Shown here: piece after piece, positions 8,034 through 14,851 of the stretch | Position numbering within the stretch: the first letter of the stretch is position 1 | How the letters are laid out: every line of letters starts with the position of its first letter | Origin: Halobacteriales archaeon QH_10_67_13 | GTDB taxonomy: Archaea; Halobacteriota; Halobacteria; Halobacteriales; Haloarculaceae | Direction of reading: 5' to 3' | Length of the DNA stretch: 17,949 nt | Assembly: GCA_003021335.1 (NCBI GenBank) | Contig: PXQL01000041.1 | Location: 1 to 17,949 of the forward strand | The notes under the pieces: model-generated | Seen by the model: the letters and a program-made list of their open reading frames with translations, nothing else | Database searches by the model: none | What the model was told of the DNA's origin: nothing | Translations under genes and position numbers: made by a program

Positions 8034-8576
8034 ATGGAACTGCCGACGCCCGAGGATCTCCGCGACCGTCGGACGACGGTCGGACTGACGCAGGCGGAAC
8101 TCGCAGAGCGGGCGGGCGTCTCCCAGCCGCTGATCGCCCGGATCGAGGGCGGCGACGTCGATCCGCGCCTCTCGACACTACGGGGGATCGTCAACGCGTT
8201 GGAGGCCGCAGAAGGCGGTCTGTTGCACGCCGCGGACCTGATGCACTCGCCGGTGGTGAGCGTCCCGCCGGACGCGAGCGTCGGCGAGGCGGTCGATCTG
8301 ATGAACGAGAAGGGCTACTCGCAGGTGCCAGTCGTGCGCGACGGCACCCCGCAGGGGCTGATCCGGACGGGCGACATCCGCCGCCGGTCCGAGGAAGACA
8401 TCGGCGAGCTCGCGGTCGTCGAGGTGATGGGCGAGGCGATCACGACCGTCGAGCCCGACGCCCTGCTCGACGCGATCGAGGCACACCTCGATCACAGCGA
8501 CGCCGTGCTGGTCGTCGAAAGCGGCGAGACCGTCGGGATCATCACGGAGGCCGACGTCGCGGAGTACCTCTCCTGA
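8034..8576 (+). CDS. Transcriptional regulator with Cro/C1-type HTH and two CBS domains
   Basis: A 180-residue protein probably linking DNA binding to sensing of an adenine nucleotide or similar ligand. The N-terminal HTH (about 8-60) reads LTQAELAERAGVSQPLIARIE, the classical XRE/Cro recognition pattern (given partly). The first CBS domain (about 66-120) begins HSPVVSVPPDASVGEAVDLM, and the second (about 124-180) runs from VVEVMGEAITTVEPDA to VGIITEADVAEYLS. No membrane segment. This HTH-CBS architecture is common in archaea but the ligand and targets are generally unknown. It has its own promoter in the 32-nt gap after the UPF0212 gene, and converges with the sdhC gene. The start is well supported by promoter spacing and by the HTH beginning shortly after it. 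Confidence 0.9.
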   Translation: MELPTPEDLRDRRTTVGLTQAELAERAGVSQPLIARIEGGDVDPRLSTLRGIVNALEAAEGGLLHAADLMHSPVVSVPPDASVGEAVDLMNEKGYSQVPVVRDGTPQGLIRTGDIRRRSEEDIGELAVVEVMGEAITTVEPDALLDAIEAHLDHSDAVLVVESGETVGIITEADVAEYLS

Positions 8577-8606
8577 CCGGACTCGTAGGCCCCCGCGGGA
8601 AGGGAT

Positions 8607-8625
8607 GTCCACCGGCCCGGTGGAC
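8607..8625. repeat. Perfect 9-bp inverted repeat around one central base
   Basis: GTCCACCGG-C-CCGGTGGAC lies 31 nt after the stop of the HTH-CBS gene, in the gap facing the sdh stub. It may form a short hairpin ending transcripts from either side, or be a dimeric operator. No T-run follows it on the plus strand, which weakens the terminator reading. Confidence 0.5.
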
Positions 8626-8630
8626 AACAG

Positions 8631-8756
8631 TCAAAGCCGCCGGAACGAACGGGCGGACATGGGACCCCCCCCCGCCGACCGAGTGACGACGGAAACGCGA
8701 GCCCGCACGGCCGTGACTACGGTGAGCGGCCGCTCGTCGAACGACGAACGGGCCAT
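8631..8756 (-). pseudogene. Possible remnant of sdhD start (41-codon stub)
   Basis: The sdhC stop and this ATG overlap as TGATG, the arrangement expected for translational coupling to the next subunit gene. The stub reads MARSSFDERPLTVVTA and then continues to a TGA after 41 codons without any membrane segment; SdhD should have about 110-125 residues and three membrane helices. Only the overlap and the position recall sdhD, so the assignment is weak. The following sequence up to 8577 shows no sdhD, sdhB or sdhA similarity in any frame. The stub also contains a run of nine G (C9 at 8665-8673 on the plus strand), an unusual homopolymer for this window. Confidence 0.3.
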
Positions 8757-9171
8757 CAGAGCTGTCCCCCCAGGAAGGTCGGAACGCTCGCCAGCGTCAC
8801 TGCCGCGGTCAACACGACCGCCGCGCAGAAGCTCTCATCTTGAACCTCGAGACCGACGCCGAGATCGACAAACAGCAGCCGGATCCCGTTCAGGATGTGA
8901 AAGACCGCGGCCGCCAGCAGCCCGACCTCGAGGAACCGAACGATCAACAGTTCTTCGAGTCCCCGCAGTGTCTCGGTATAGAGGTCCTCGCCCGCCGCGG
9001 CCTGGCCGGGATTGACGCCGACGGCCGTGCTCAACACCGCGGTGTGGGCGAACAGGTACCCGACGAGGACCCACCCGGTGAACTTGTGTAATAGCCAGCC
9101 CACATACCCGCCGAGAACTCCCGCCACCGGCCGAAGTCCTCGACCGTCCCCCGGTCGTGGGTACGACTCAT
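8756..9171 (-). pseudogene. sdhC: Succinate dehydrogenase cytochrome b556 subunit SdhC, one-base frameshift
   Basis: Membrane anchor subunit of respiratory complex II that helps hold heme b and quinone. ATG at 9171 starts [20 protein letters not shown] followed by AGMWA; one base is missing between 9098 and 9097, and the next frame continues [21 protein letters not shown] (given in part), then [15 protein letters not shown], the conserved heme-ligand/helix region, to TGA at 8756. Restoring one base gives 138 residues with three hydrophobic helices, a normal length. All of the sequence except that base looks functional, so a sequencing or assembly error is as likely as a real mutation. It would be the first gene of an sdhCDBA operon, but the later genes are absent. 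Start supported by GTTATT at 9195-9200. Confidence 0.85.
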
Positions 9172-9194
9172 GGCCGACCTTTCGCCCCCGGCTG

Positions 9195-9200
9195 AATAAC
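9195..9200 (-). promoter_or_regulatory. TATA-like box of sdhC
   Basis: GTTATT on the minus strand, 24-29 nt before the sdhC ATG, in the gap after btuF. Confidence 0.45.
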
Positions 9201-9263
9201 GCTTTCTCCGACGAGCGCCCGGAGGATACGGTCCGGTGCGATCGTCGCCGGGAGAGCCGGAGG

Positions 9264-10439
9264 TTATTGCAACCGGCGAGCGAGCAGTCCGAGGACCGCA
9301 AGCGCCGCAACCGCTCCCACGGCGGTGAACCCGACGCCGTCGGCGTCGTCGTCGGTCGCCGTGTCGCCGGTCTCTCCATCGGTAGTGTCGGTCTGGTCGT
9401 CAGACTCTCCGTCACCGGTCTGACCGTCGTCGGTCTGACCGCCGTCGGCGATCGCACACCGGCTCCGCTCGACAGGCTCGGCCTGCCCGACGGTCGCCGA
9501 CTCGATTGCCTCGGGATGCAACGCTTCCGCGATCGTCCGGAGCGGCTCGAGCGTCCGCGGGCCGTGCTGGCTGATGAAGTTCGAGTCGATGCGGATGATC
9601 TGATCCTCCTGAACTGCCGTCGTCTGCTGGAGCGCCTCGGAGTCGGGGATCGGGGCGCCCTCCTGCAGGACGAGCCACTCGGGATCGCGCTCGACGAGCA
9701 GCTCGTCGCTGAGCTGGCCGTATGCCCGGTCGAAGTCGCCCTCCTGGACGATGTTCTCGCCGCCGGCCCGGGTGATGACCTCGTGGTCGATCGTGCCCGG
9801 CGAGGCGGTGAACTGGAAGAACTCGTAGTACACCCGCGGGGACTCCTCGTCCTCGACGGCCGCCTCGGTGGCCTGGATCGTGCCGGCGACCGAGGCGGTC
9901 GTCTCGGCCGCGCCCTCGAACTCGCCGACGAGCAGGCCGACATCCTCGACGGTCGCGTACATCTGCTCGAAGCTGTTGATCAGCGGGTACCGGTAGACGG
10001 TCACGTTCGCGTCCCGGAGCGTCTCGACGGTCTCATCGGGCACGATGTCGGGCGCGAGCACCAGGTCGGGCTCGAGATCGACGACAGTCTCGGGATCCGA
10101 AAAGCCCTCATCGTTGAGCACGTTCGTCCGGTTCTCGGACCCGTTGAGATACGCCGTGAACTGGTTGACCGGCATTCCGACGACCTTCTCCTGGGCGCCG
10201 ATTGACCACATGTGCTGGGCCGCGTTCGGCTGGAGCGCGACCACCCGTTCGGGCTCCTCCTCGACGACGACCGTTTCGCCGTCGGCGTCCTCAAGTTCGA
10301 CCGGGAACTCACAGGACACCTCATCGCCCAGCTGGGCCGACGCCTGTCCCGGAGCGTTCGCGACCGCCACCCCGCCGAGCGCCGGGCCGGCCGCGAGCAG
10401 TACCATCAGTACGAGCAGGATTCGGCTCGTTTGTCTCAC
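9264..10439 (-). CDS. btuF: ABC transporter substrate-binding protein, BtuF-like, C-terminally anchored
   Basis: Extracellular binding protein feeding the BtuCD importer; cobalamin is the likely ligand, though heme or siderophore cannot be excluded. 391 residues from GTG at 10439. Residues 1-28 form a Sec signal peptide ([19 protein letters not shown]) with no lipobox cysteine. The fold shows [50 protein letters not shown] and [10 protein letters not shown], typical of the periplasmic-binding family without long hinge duplication. A Thr/Asp/Gly-rich linker (about 325-365) leads to a hydrophobic helix [20 protein letters not shown], resembling a PGF-CTERM-type surface anchor although the exact PGF tripeptide is replaced by VGF. 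Divergent from btuC with a shared 60-nt promoter region. The GTG start is supported by a TATA-like box 24-31 nt upstream. No break is seen. Confidence 0.88.
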   Translation of the reverse strand: MRQTSRILLVLMVLLAAGPALGGVAVANAPGQASAQLGDEVSCEFPVELEDADGETVVVEEEPERVVALQPNAAQHMWSIGAQEKVVGMPVNQFTAYLNGSENRTNVLNDEGFSDPETVVDLEPDLVLAPDIVPDETVETLRDANVTVYRYPLINSFEQMYATVEDVGLLVGEFEGAAETTASVAGTIQATEAAVEDEESPRVYYEFFQFTASPGTIDHEVITRAGGENIVQEGDFDRAYGQLSDELLVERDPEWLVLQEGAPIPDSEALQQTTAVQEDQIIRIDSNFISQHGPRTLEPLRTIAEALHPEAIESATVGQAEPVERSRCAIADGGQTDDGQTGDGESDDQTDTTDGETGDTATDDDADGVGFTAVGAVAALAVLGLLARRLQ

Positions 10440-10462
10440 ACACCACCCGTGTGGACGTATGC

Positions 10463-10476
10463 AATAAATATTTAAC
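10463..10476. promoter_or_regulatory. Back-to-back TATA boxes for btuF and btuC
   Basis: AATAAATATTTAAC contains the palindrome AAATATTT. Read on the minus strand, TATTTATT sits 24-31 nt before the btuF GTG; read on the plus strand, ATATTTAA sits 25-32 nt before the btuC ATG. Both genes would be leaderless and initiate from overlapping boxes. Confidence 0.6.
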
Positions 10477-10499
10477 TAACCCAAATTGATTTGTGTTCG

Positions 10500-11600
10500 A
10501 TGCGGATAGTCGCACGAACGGCCGTCTGGTCGGCGGGCCTGTTGGTTGCGTTGGCCGCGGTCGTGGTCTTTAGCACGACCCTGGGGCCGGCGGCGATCGG
10601 GCCGGTCGCGGTCGTGAAGGCGGTCCTGAACGGGCTCGCGCTCCCGACGAGCGTCGCGTTCGGGGCGAATCCGGCGCCGGTGGGGGCGCTCTCGCTGCCG
10701 ATTCCGGCCGTCGAGATCGGCTGGACGCGCCCGTTTTCCTTCGCGGTCCCGGACCGACACGAGACGATCGTTCGGGCGATCAGGCTGCCCCGGATCGCGC
10801 TGGGGGCCGTCGTCGGGTTCGCCCTCGCCGCGGCCGGGACGGTCATGCAGGGGTTTTTCAAGAATCCGATGGCCGACCCGTCGATCGTCGGCGTCTCCTC
10901 GGGGGCGGCGGTCGGGGCGGTCGCGACGATCGCCTTTCCCCTGGCGGTGCCGTTCGGTCTCCAGACCGCCGCGTTCGCCGGGGCGCTGGTCGCCGCCGGG
11001 GCCGTTTACGCGATCGCGACAGAGAACGGCCGGACGCCGGTCGCGACGCTGTTGCTCGCGGGCGTGGCGATCCAGACGTTCCTGGGAGCGGTCATCTCGT
11101 ATCTGCTCTTGCACGCCGATCAGGGGCTCAACGAGGCGGTGGTGTGGCTGATGGGCCATCTCACGCGGGCGTCCTGGGACGATGTCGCGGTGACGACGCC
11201 GATCGCGCTCGTCCTATTCGCCGTCTTACTCGCGTACGCTCGGGACCTGAACGTGTTGCTGTTGGGCGAGACCGACGCGGCGTCGCTGGGAATCGCCGTC
11301 GAGCGGACGAAGCGACTGCTGTTGGCGGCCGCGAGCGTGATTACCGCCGCCGCGGTGGCGGTGGCGGGCGTGATCGGGTTCGTGGGGCTGATCGTTCCGC
11401 ACATGATGCGGCTGGTCGTCGGCCCGGATCACCGGATCCTCCTGCCGACCAGCGCGTTGGCCGGGGCGGCCTTCCTGGTGCTTGCCGATACCGCCGCGCG
11501 GGTCGGGCCCGCGGAGGTGCCGGTCGGGATCGTCACCGCCGCGGTCGGGGCGCCGTTTTTCCTGCTGTTGCTCGCCCGACGGGAGGTCCACGAGCTGTGA
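10500..11600 (+). CDS. btuC: ABC transporter permease, BtuC/FecCD family
   Basis: Membrane permease of a cobalamin- or iron-chelate-type importer. 366 residues, highly hydrophobic, about ten membrane helices. Family motifs include RLPRIALGAVVGFALAAAG (helix 2 region), MQGFFKNPMADPSIVGVSSG, the coupling/gate region WLMGHLTRASWDD, and near the C-terminus GFVGLIVPHMMRLVVGPDHR, the L-loop region that contacts the ATPase. ADTAARVGPAEVPVGIVTAAVGAPFF (given as key residues only) closes the protein. ATG at 10500 is selected because the promoter box fits and an upstream TTG at 10491 has none. The stop overlaps the btuD GTG start (GTGA), so the two are translationally coupled. No sign of disruption. 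Confidence 0.92.
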   Translation: MRIVARTAVWSAGLLVALAAVVVFSTTLGPAAIGPVAVVKAVLNGLALPTSVAFGANPAPVGALSLPIPAVEIGWTRPFSFAVPDRHETIVRAIRLPRIALGAVVGFALAAAGTVMQGFFKNPMADPSIVGVSSGAAVGAVATIAFPLAVPFGLQTAAFAGALVAAGAVYAIATENGRTPVATLLLAGVAIQTFLGAVISYLLLHADQGLNEAVVWLMGHLTRASWDDVAVTTPIALVLFAVLLAYARDLNVLLLGETDAASLGIAVERTKRLLLAAASVITAAAVAVAGVIGFVGLIVPHMMRLVVGPDHRILLPTSALAGAAFLVLADTAARVGPAEVPVGIVTAAVGAPFFLLLLARREVHEL

Positions 11601-12700
11601 TCGATGTCGACTCCCTCTCGGTGACACTGGGCGGCGTCGACGTGCTCGACAGTCTCGACCTCCGAGTCGAGCGCGGGGAGTTTCTCGGCCTGGTCGGGCC
11701 GAACGGTGCCGGCAAGACCACGCTCGTGGAGGCGATAAACGGCGTCCAGGCGCCGGATCGGGGAACGGTCCGGCTCGACGGCGATCCGATCGAGGGGCTG
11801 TCCTCGCGGGCGGTCAGCCGGCGGGTGGCGACGGTGCCACAGGACACCCACGTCGGGTTTTCTTTCCGGGCCGAGCAGATCGTCGAGATGGGACGAACCC
11901 CCCACCGCTCGCGGCTCGACTGGAGCGACCAGGAAGATCCCGTCGAGCGGGCGCTCGAACGGACCCAGACGGCGACCCTGCGGGACCGAACGGTCGACGG
12001 GCTGAGCGGCGGGGAGCGCCAGCGGGTGCTGCTCGCCCGGGCGCTCGCCCAGGAGACGCCGGCACTGTTGCTCGACGAGCCGACGGCCAGTCTGGACATC
12101 AATCACCAGCTCCGCGTGCTCGGACTGGTCGGAGAGTCGGTCGCCGACGGGAAGGCTGCCGTCGCGGCGATCCACGACCTCGATCTCGCGGCGCGGTTCT
12201 GCGACCGGCTCGCGCTGCTATCGGAGGGTCGAATCCGGGTCAGTGGCAAACCCGCGGCGGTGCTCGACGATCCCGCCGTCGAGACCGCGTTCGACGCCGA
12301 GACCGTGGTTACCCGGGACTCGGCAACGGGCGCGCCCTCGGTGTCCGCGCTCGAAGGGCGCCCGGACCTCGACCGACGGGTACACGTCGCCGGCGGCGGC
12401 GAGCCGGCGGCGGCGGCCGTCCGGTCGGCGTGGGCCGCAGGGGCGACCCCGAGCGTCGGTCCAGCGCCGGAGGGCGGGGTCGCCGCCCGACTGGCCGAGG
12501 CGCTCGGCATCGAGGTCGTGACCGCGCCGCCGTTCGAGCCGGTGAGCGAGCGGGCCGTCGCCGAGGCCGTCGAGGCGGCGGAGGCGGCCGAGGCAGTCCT
12601 CGCGCCGGGTGGCCCGGGCTGTGCGCCGGTCGTCGAACGGCTCGAGAACGCGCGAGTCGAGCGTACGGTCGAGTCGACCGTCGAGGGACGGGCCGACTGA
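11597..12700 (+). CDS. btuD: ABC transporter ATP-binding protein, BtuD-like, with C-terminal extension
   Basis: ATPase driving the BtuC permease, on the cytoplasmic face. 367 residues from GTG at 11597, overlapping the btuC stop as GTGA; the nearby ATG is out of frame. The ATPase domain (1 to about 230) has Walker A GPNGAGKT (34-41), Q-loop Q82 in VPQDT, signature LSGGERQRV (136-144), Walker B LLLDEP (157-162) and switch histidine H193 in AIHDLD. It is followed by about 110 residues beginning DRRVHVAGGGEPAAAAVRS, Ala/Glu/Val-rich and with a Rossmann-like glycine motif (GGGEP), seen in some haloarchaeal BtuD-like proteins; its role is unknown to me. Neighbouring btuC and divergent btuF complete the importer. 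No cobalamin biosynthesis gene lies nearby, so substrate remains inferred. Confidence 0.92.
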   Translation: MIDVDSLSVTLGGVDVLDSLDLRVERGEFLGLVGPNGAGKTTLVEAINGVQAPDRGTVRLDGDPIEGLSSRAVSRRVATVPQDTHVGFSFRAEQIVEMGRTPHRSRLDWSDQEDPVERALERTQTATLRDRTVDGLSGGERQRVLLARALAQETPALLLDEPTASLDINHQLRVLGLVGESVADGKAAVAAIHDLDLAARFCDRLALLSEGRIRVSGKPAAVLDDPAVETAFDAETVVTRDSATGAPSVSALEGRPDLDRRVHVAGGGEPAAAAVRSAWAAGATPSVGPAPEGGVAARLAEALGIEVVTAPPFEPVSERAVAEAVEAAEAAEAVLAPGGPGCAPVVERLENARVERTVESTVEGRAD

Positions 12701-12714
12701 TCGTCCCGTAGAGG

Positions 12715-12718
12715 TATA
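12715..12718 (+). promoter_or_regulatory. TATA-like box of the PhzF-like gene
   Basis: GGTATAGG, with TATA 24-27 nt before ATG at 12742, in the 41-nt gap after btuD. It suggests the PhzF-like gene is not simply part of the btuCD transcript. Confidence 0.45.
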
Positions 12719-12741
12719 GGGGAGCCGACCGAGCCCCACAC

Positions 12742-13599
12742 ATGGAGACGACCGGAATCGTTCAGGTCGACGCCTTCGCCGAGGAGCCGCTCGCGGGCGC
12801 GCCAGTGGCTGTCCTCACAGAGGAGTCACTCGCAGACGGGCAGGCCCAGCGGGTTCGCAGGGAGCTTGGTGCCGTCGCGGCGGTCACGGCAGCGGAGGAG
12901 ATACGGGTCGCGGCCGCCCGCGATCACGCCGAGCTGACGGCTGCGGTCGGCGCCGTGGCCGGGCTTTCTCACCGGGACCGACTCGAGCCGGGCGAACACG
13001 TTGTCCGGACGGCCGACGGCGATGTCACCGCCGAACTCGGGGCCGACGGCAAGGTGGGCGTGCCGGCGCCGGAACAGCCGGTCGACCCGGCCGATCTGTC
13101 GACCGATCTGATCGCCGAGGCGCTTGGACTCGACCCGGCGGCGCTGAGAGACATCGGTGCGGATCTGCCGCCGGCGACCGTTGGGGCCGCGGGCGGGACG
13201 CTCTCCGTTGGCGTGAACTTCTTTGAGCATCTCTCGCAGGCCGGGCCGACCGACGAGCTGACCGACCTGCTCGAGGAGCTCGGGATCGCGCGGGTCTGTG
13301 CCGTGACCTTCGACACGCTCGGGCGGGATCGGGACGCACACGTGCGTGTCTTTTCGGCGGACGGGCGAGAGCTGCCGGCGAGTGCTGTCGGGGTCGCCGC
13401 CTGCGGCGCACACCTGGCCCGTCACGACGTGTTCGACGCCGACGTGATCGTCGTCGAGTCCGGATACGCGGTTGACCGGCCGGCGGTCGTCCAGACGGAG
13501 CTGTCCGGCCGCCCGTCGATCAGCGGGCGGGGGCTGGTCTCACTCGACGGGGAGATTGCGCTGCCGCCGGCAAAAGACGACGAGATCATTGAGCTGTGA
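12742..13599 (+). CDS. PhzF-family isomerase-like protein, probably lacking the catalytic residues
   Basis: PhzF-fold protein (two-domain, diaminopimelate-epimerase-like). Of its 285 residues, the start IVQVDAFAEEPLAGAPVAVL matches the family, as do VTFDTLGRD, VESGYAVDRPAVV and the C-terminal DGEIALPPAKDDEIIEL. However, the segment that normally contains the catalytic glutamate (in SETAF-like context) reads AVAAVTAAEE (44-53), and the usual FTP..E..LCGHAT block is replaced by RDHAELTAAVGAVAGLSHRD (60-79). The usual DPVTG-type Gly-rich motif is also altered (ELPASAVGVAACGAHL). Length is normal, so this looks like a divergent paralogue with an altered or lost activity rather than a broken gene. 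It converges with the DUF5305 gene, stop to stop within 12 nt. No phenazine genes are nearby. Confidence 0.82.
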   Translation: METTGIVQVDAFAEEPLAGAPVAVLTEESLADGQAQRVRRELGAVAAVTAAEEIRVAAARDHAELTAAVGAVAGLSHRDRLEPGEHVVRTADGDVTAELGADGKVGVPAPEQPVDPADLSTDLIAEALGLDPAALRDIGADLPPATVGAAGGTLSVGVNFFEHLSQAGPTDELTDLLEELGIARVCAVTFDTLGRDRDAHVRVFSADGRELPASAVGVAACGAHLARHDVFDADVIVVESGYAVDRPAVVQTELSGRPSISGRGLVSLDGEIALPPAKDDEIIEL

Positions 13600-13611
13600 T
13601 CGCCCCTGGGA

Positions 13612-14800
13612 TCAGCCCGAGCGGTCGTCGTCGATTCCCCGGGGGCGGGCGGGCTCGGAGTCGCCGCCCTCTTCAGTCTCGGGGGCCGTCTCGTCCGAGC
13701 CGTTCTGCCGATCGGACGCGTCAGATTCCTCGCGACCGCCGATTGCGTCCTTGAGCCGCGCCAGCAACGGTTCGCCGTCGTCTGCCGGCGCGTCCGCCGA
13801 GTCGAGCGGGTCGTCGGTCGGCGACCCGGCCCGGTCTTCGGAGGGATCGACGACCGCCGCCGGAATCTCGTAGGCGTAGGTGACATCGTCGCCGAGGACA
13901 ACACAGTAGCCCCGGTCGCGGTCCTCGATGACCCGGCGATTGCTGTCGATGGCCACGTCGACCAGTCCCTCGAGACTCTCGACTGGAACTCTGGGACGGT
14001 CCATCGCCGCGTCCGGGATCTCTCCGCGGGTGAGCCACTCCTCGAACTCGCCGGCGACCGCCTGATACTCCATTCGCTCGCGGGTCACAGCCGAGACCTC
14101 GAACTCGCCCCGGCGAGCGCCGGCGGCCAGCCCGGAGAGCGCGACGAGCCCGCCGAGCAACAGCAGTGGCGCGCCGACTGAACGGATGGGCCCGTAGGTC
14201 GCGGTAACCGTCCGCTCTACTGTCCGCGAAGCCGAGTCGGTGACGGGATCGTCCGCGGTGACCCGATAGACGCTCTCGCCGGGGTCGAGACCCACCTCGT
14301 AGGTCCGGGTTCGGTCGACCGGCTCGCCGATCCGCGTGCCCGTGAGCGATAGCTGTGAGACGACACGAACCTCGGTCTCGCCGGGACTCGCCCCCAGCTC
14401 CTCGCGAACATCGCTGATCCGCATCCGGAGCTCGGTGACGTTCACCGCGAACGGGACGGTGAGCGTCTTCCCCGGCCGTTCCCGCCCCAGGATCGAGCTC
14501 GTAGCCGTAGCTGAACCTCCCGCCGAGCACGGGCGCGATCTGGGTGAAATACGACGTACGATCCTGGAGCACGTCTCCCTGCTCGAAGACCGTTGTGTCC
14601 TCGGTGACCGCCGCCTGGTGGGTGAACGCACCCGTTGAGGTCCAGCCGGGCCCTTCGAGTTGTTCGGTCTCCTCGCCCGGCGCGACGTGCGTGGCGTAGG
14701 TCAGGTAGCCCCCGAGAAAGAGCAGTGCGACCGCGACGAGCACCGCGGCGGCGAAGTGCTCTTCGACGAGCGCCCGGACACGGGCAGACCTCGCTGTCAT
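13612..14800 (-). pseudogene. DUF5305-family membrane protein, frameshifted by an internal deletion
   Basis: Surface-exposed protein of unknown function. From ATG at 14800 the product has one N-terminal membrane helix (about 17-39, AVLVAVALLFLGGYLTYATHV) and the conserved stretch YFTQIAPVLGGRFSYGY. Near 14485-14500 this frame decays into Arg/Gly-rich sequence, while LGRERPGKTLTVPFAVNVTE, a second membrane helix (VGAPLLLLGGLVALSGLAAG) and an acidic cytoplasmic tail continue in another frame to the stop at 13612. Relatives have a beta-rich extracellular segment between the YGY region and the PFAVNV region; tens of residues of it appear missing. The shift fits loss of 3n+2 bases. It lies downstream of the S26 peptidase gene on the same strand with its own TATA box. 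Such neighbours are common in haloarchaeal surface-protein loci. Confidence 0.78.
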
Positions 14801-14825
14801 CGTCAGGGTGATTCACGGCCGGAGT

Positions 14826-14833
14826 ACATATAC
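14826..14833 (-). promoter_or_regulatory. TATA box of the DUF5305 gene
   Basis: GTATATGT on the minus strand, 26-33 nt before ATG at 14800, between it and the S26 peptidase stop codon. Confidence 0.55.
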
Positions 14834-14851
14834 GCTGTCATGTCAGTGCGA

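Noticed and set aside
8659..9015. Plus-strand gene starting ATGGGACCCC before the sdhC region
   Set aside because: Pro/Arg/Ser-rich, no motif, and it runs antisense through sdhC.
9012..10205. 397-codon plus-strand open frame opposite btuF and sdhC
   Set aside because: It crosses two real genes antisense and has no recognisable motif.
11604..11606. ATG as start of btuD
   Set aside because: It is out of frame with the ATPase; the GTG overlapping the btuC stop is in frame.
13597..13614. TGATC...GATCA inverted repeat formed by the stop codons of the PhzF-like and DUF5305 genes as a terminator
   Set aside because: Only 5-bp arms with an 8-base loop and no T-run; likely chance from facing TGA codons.
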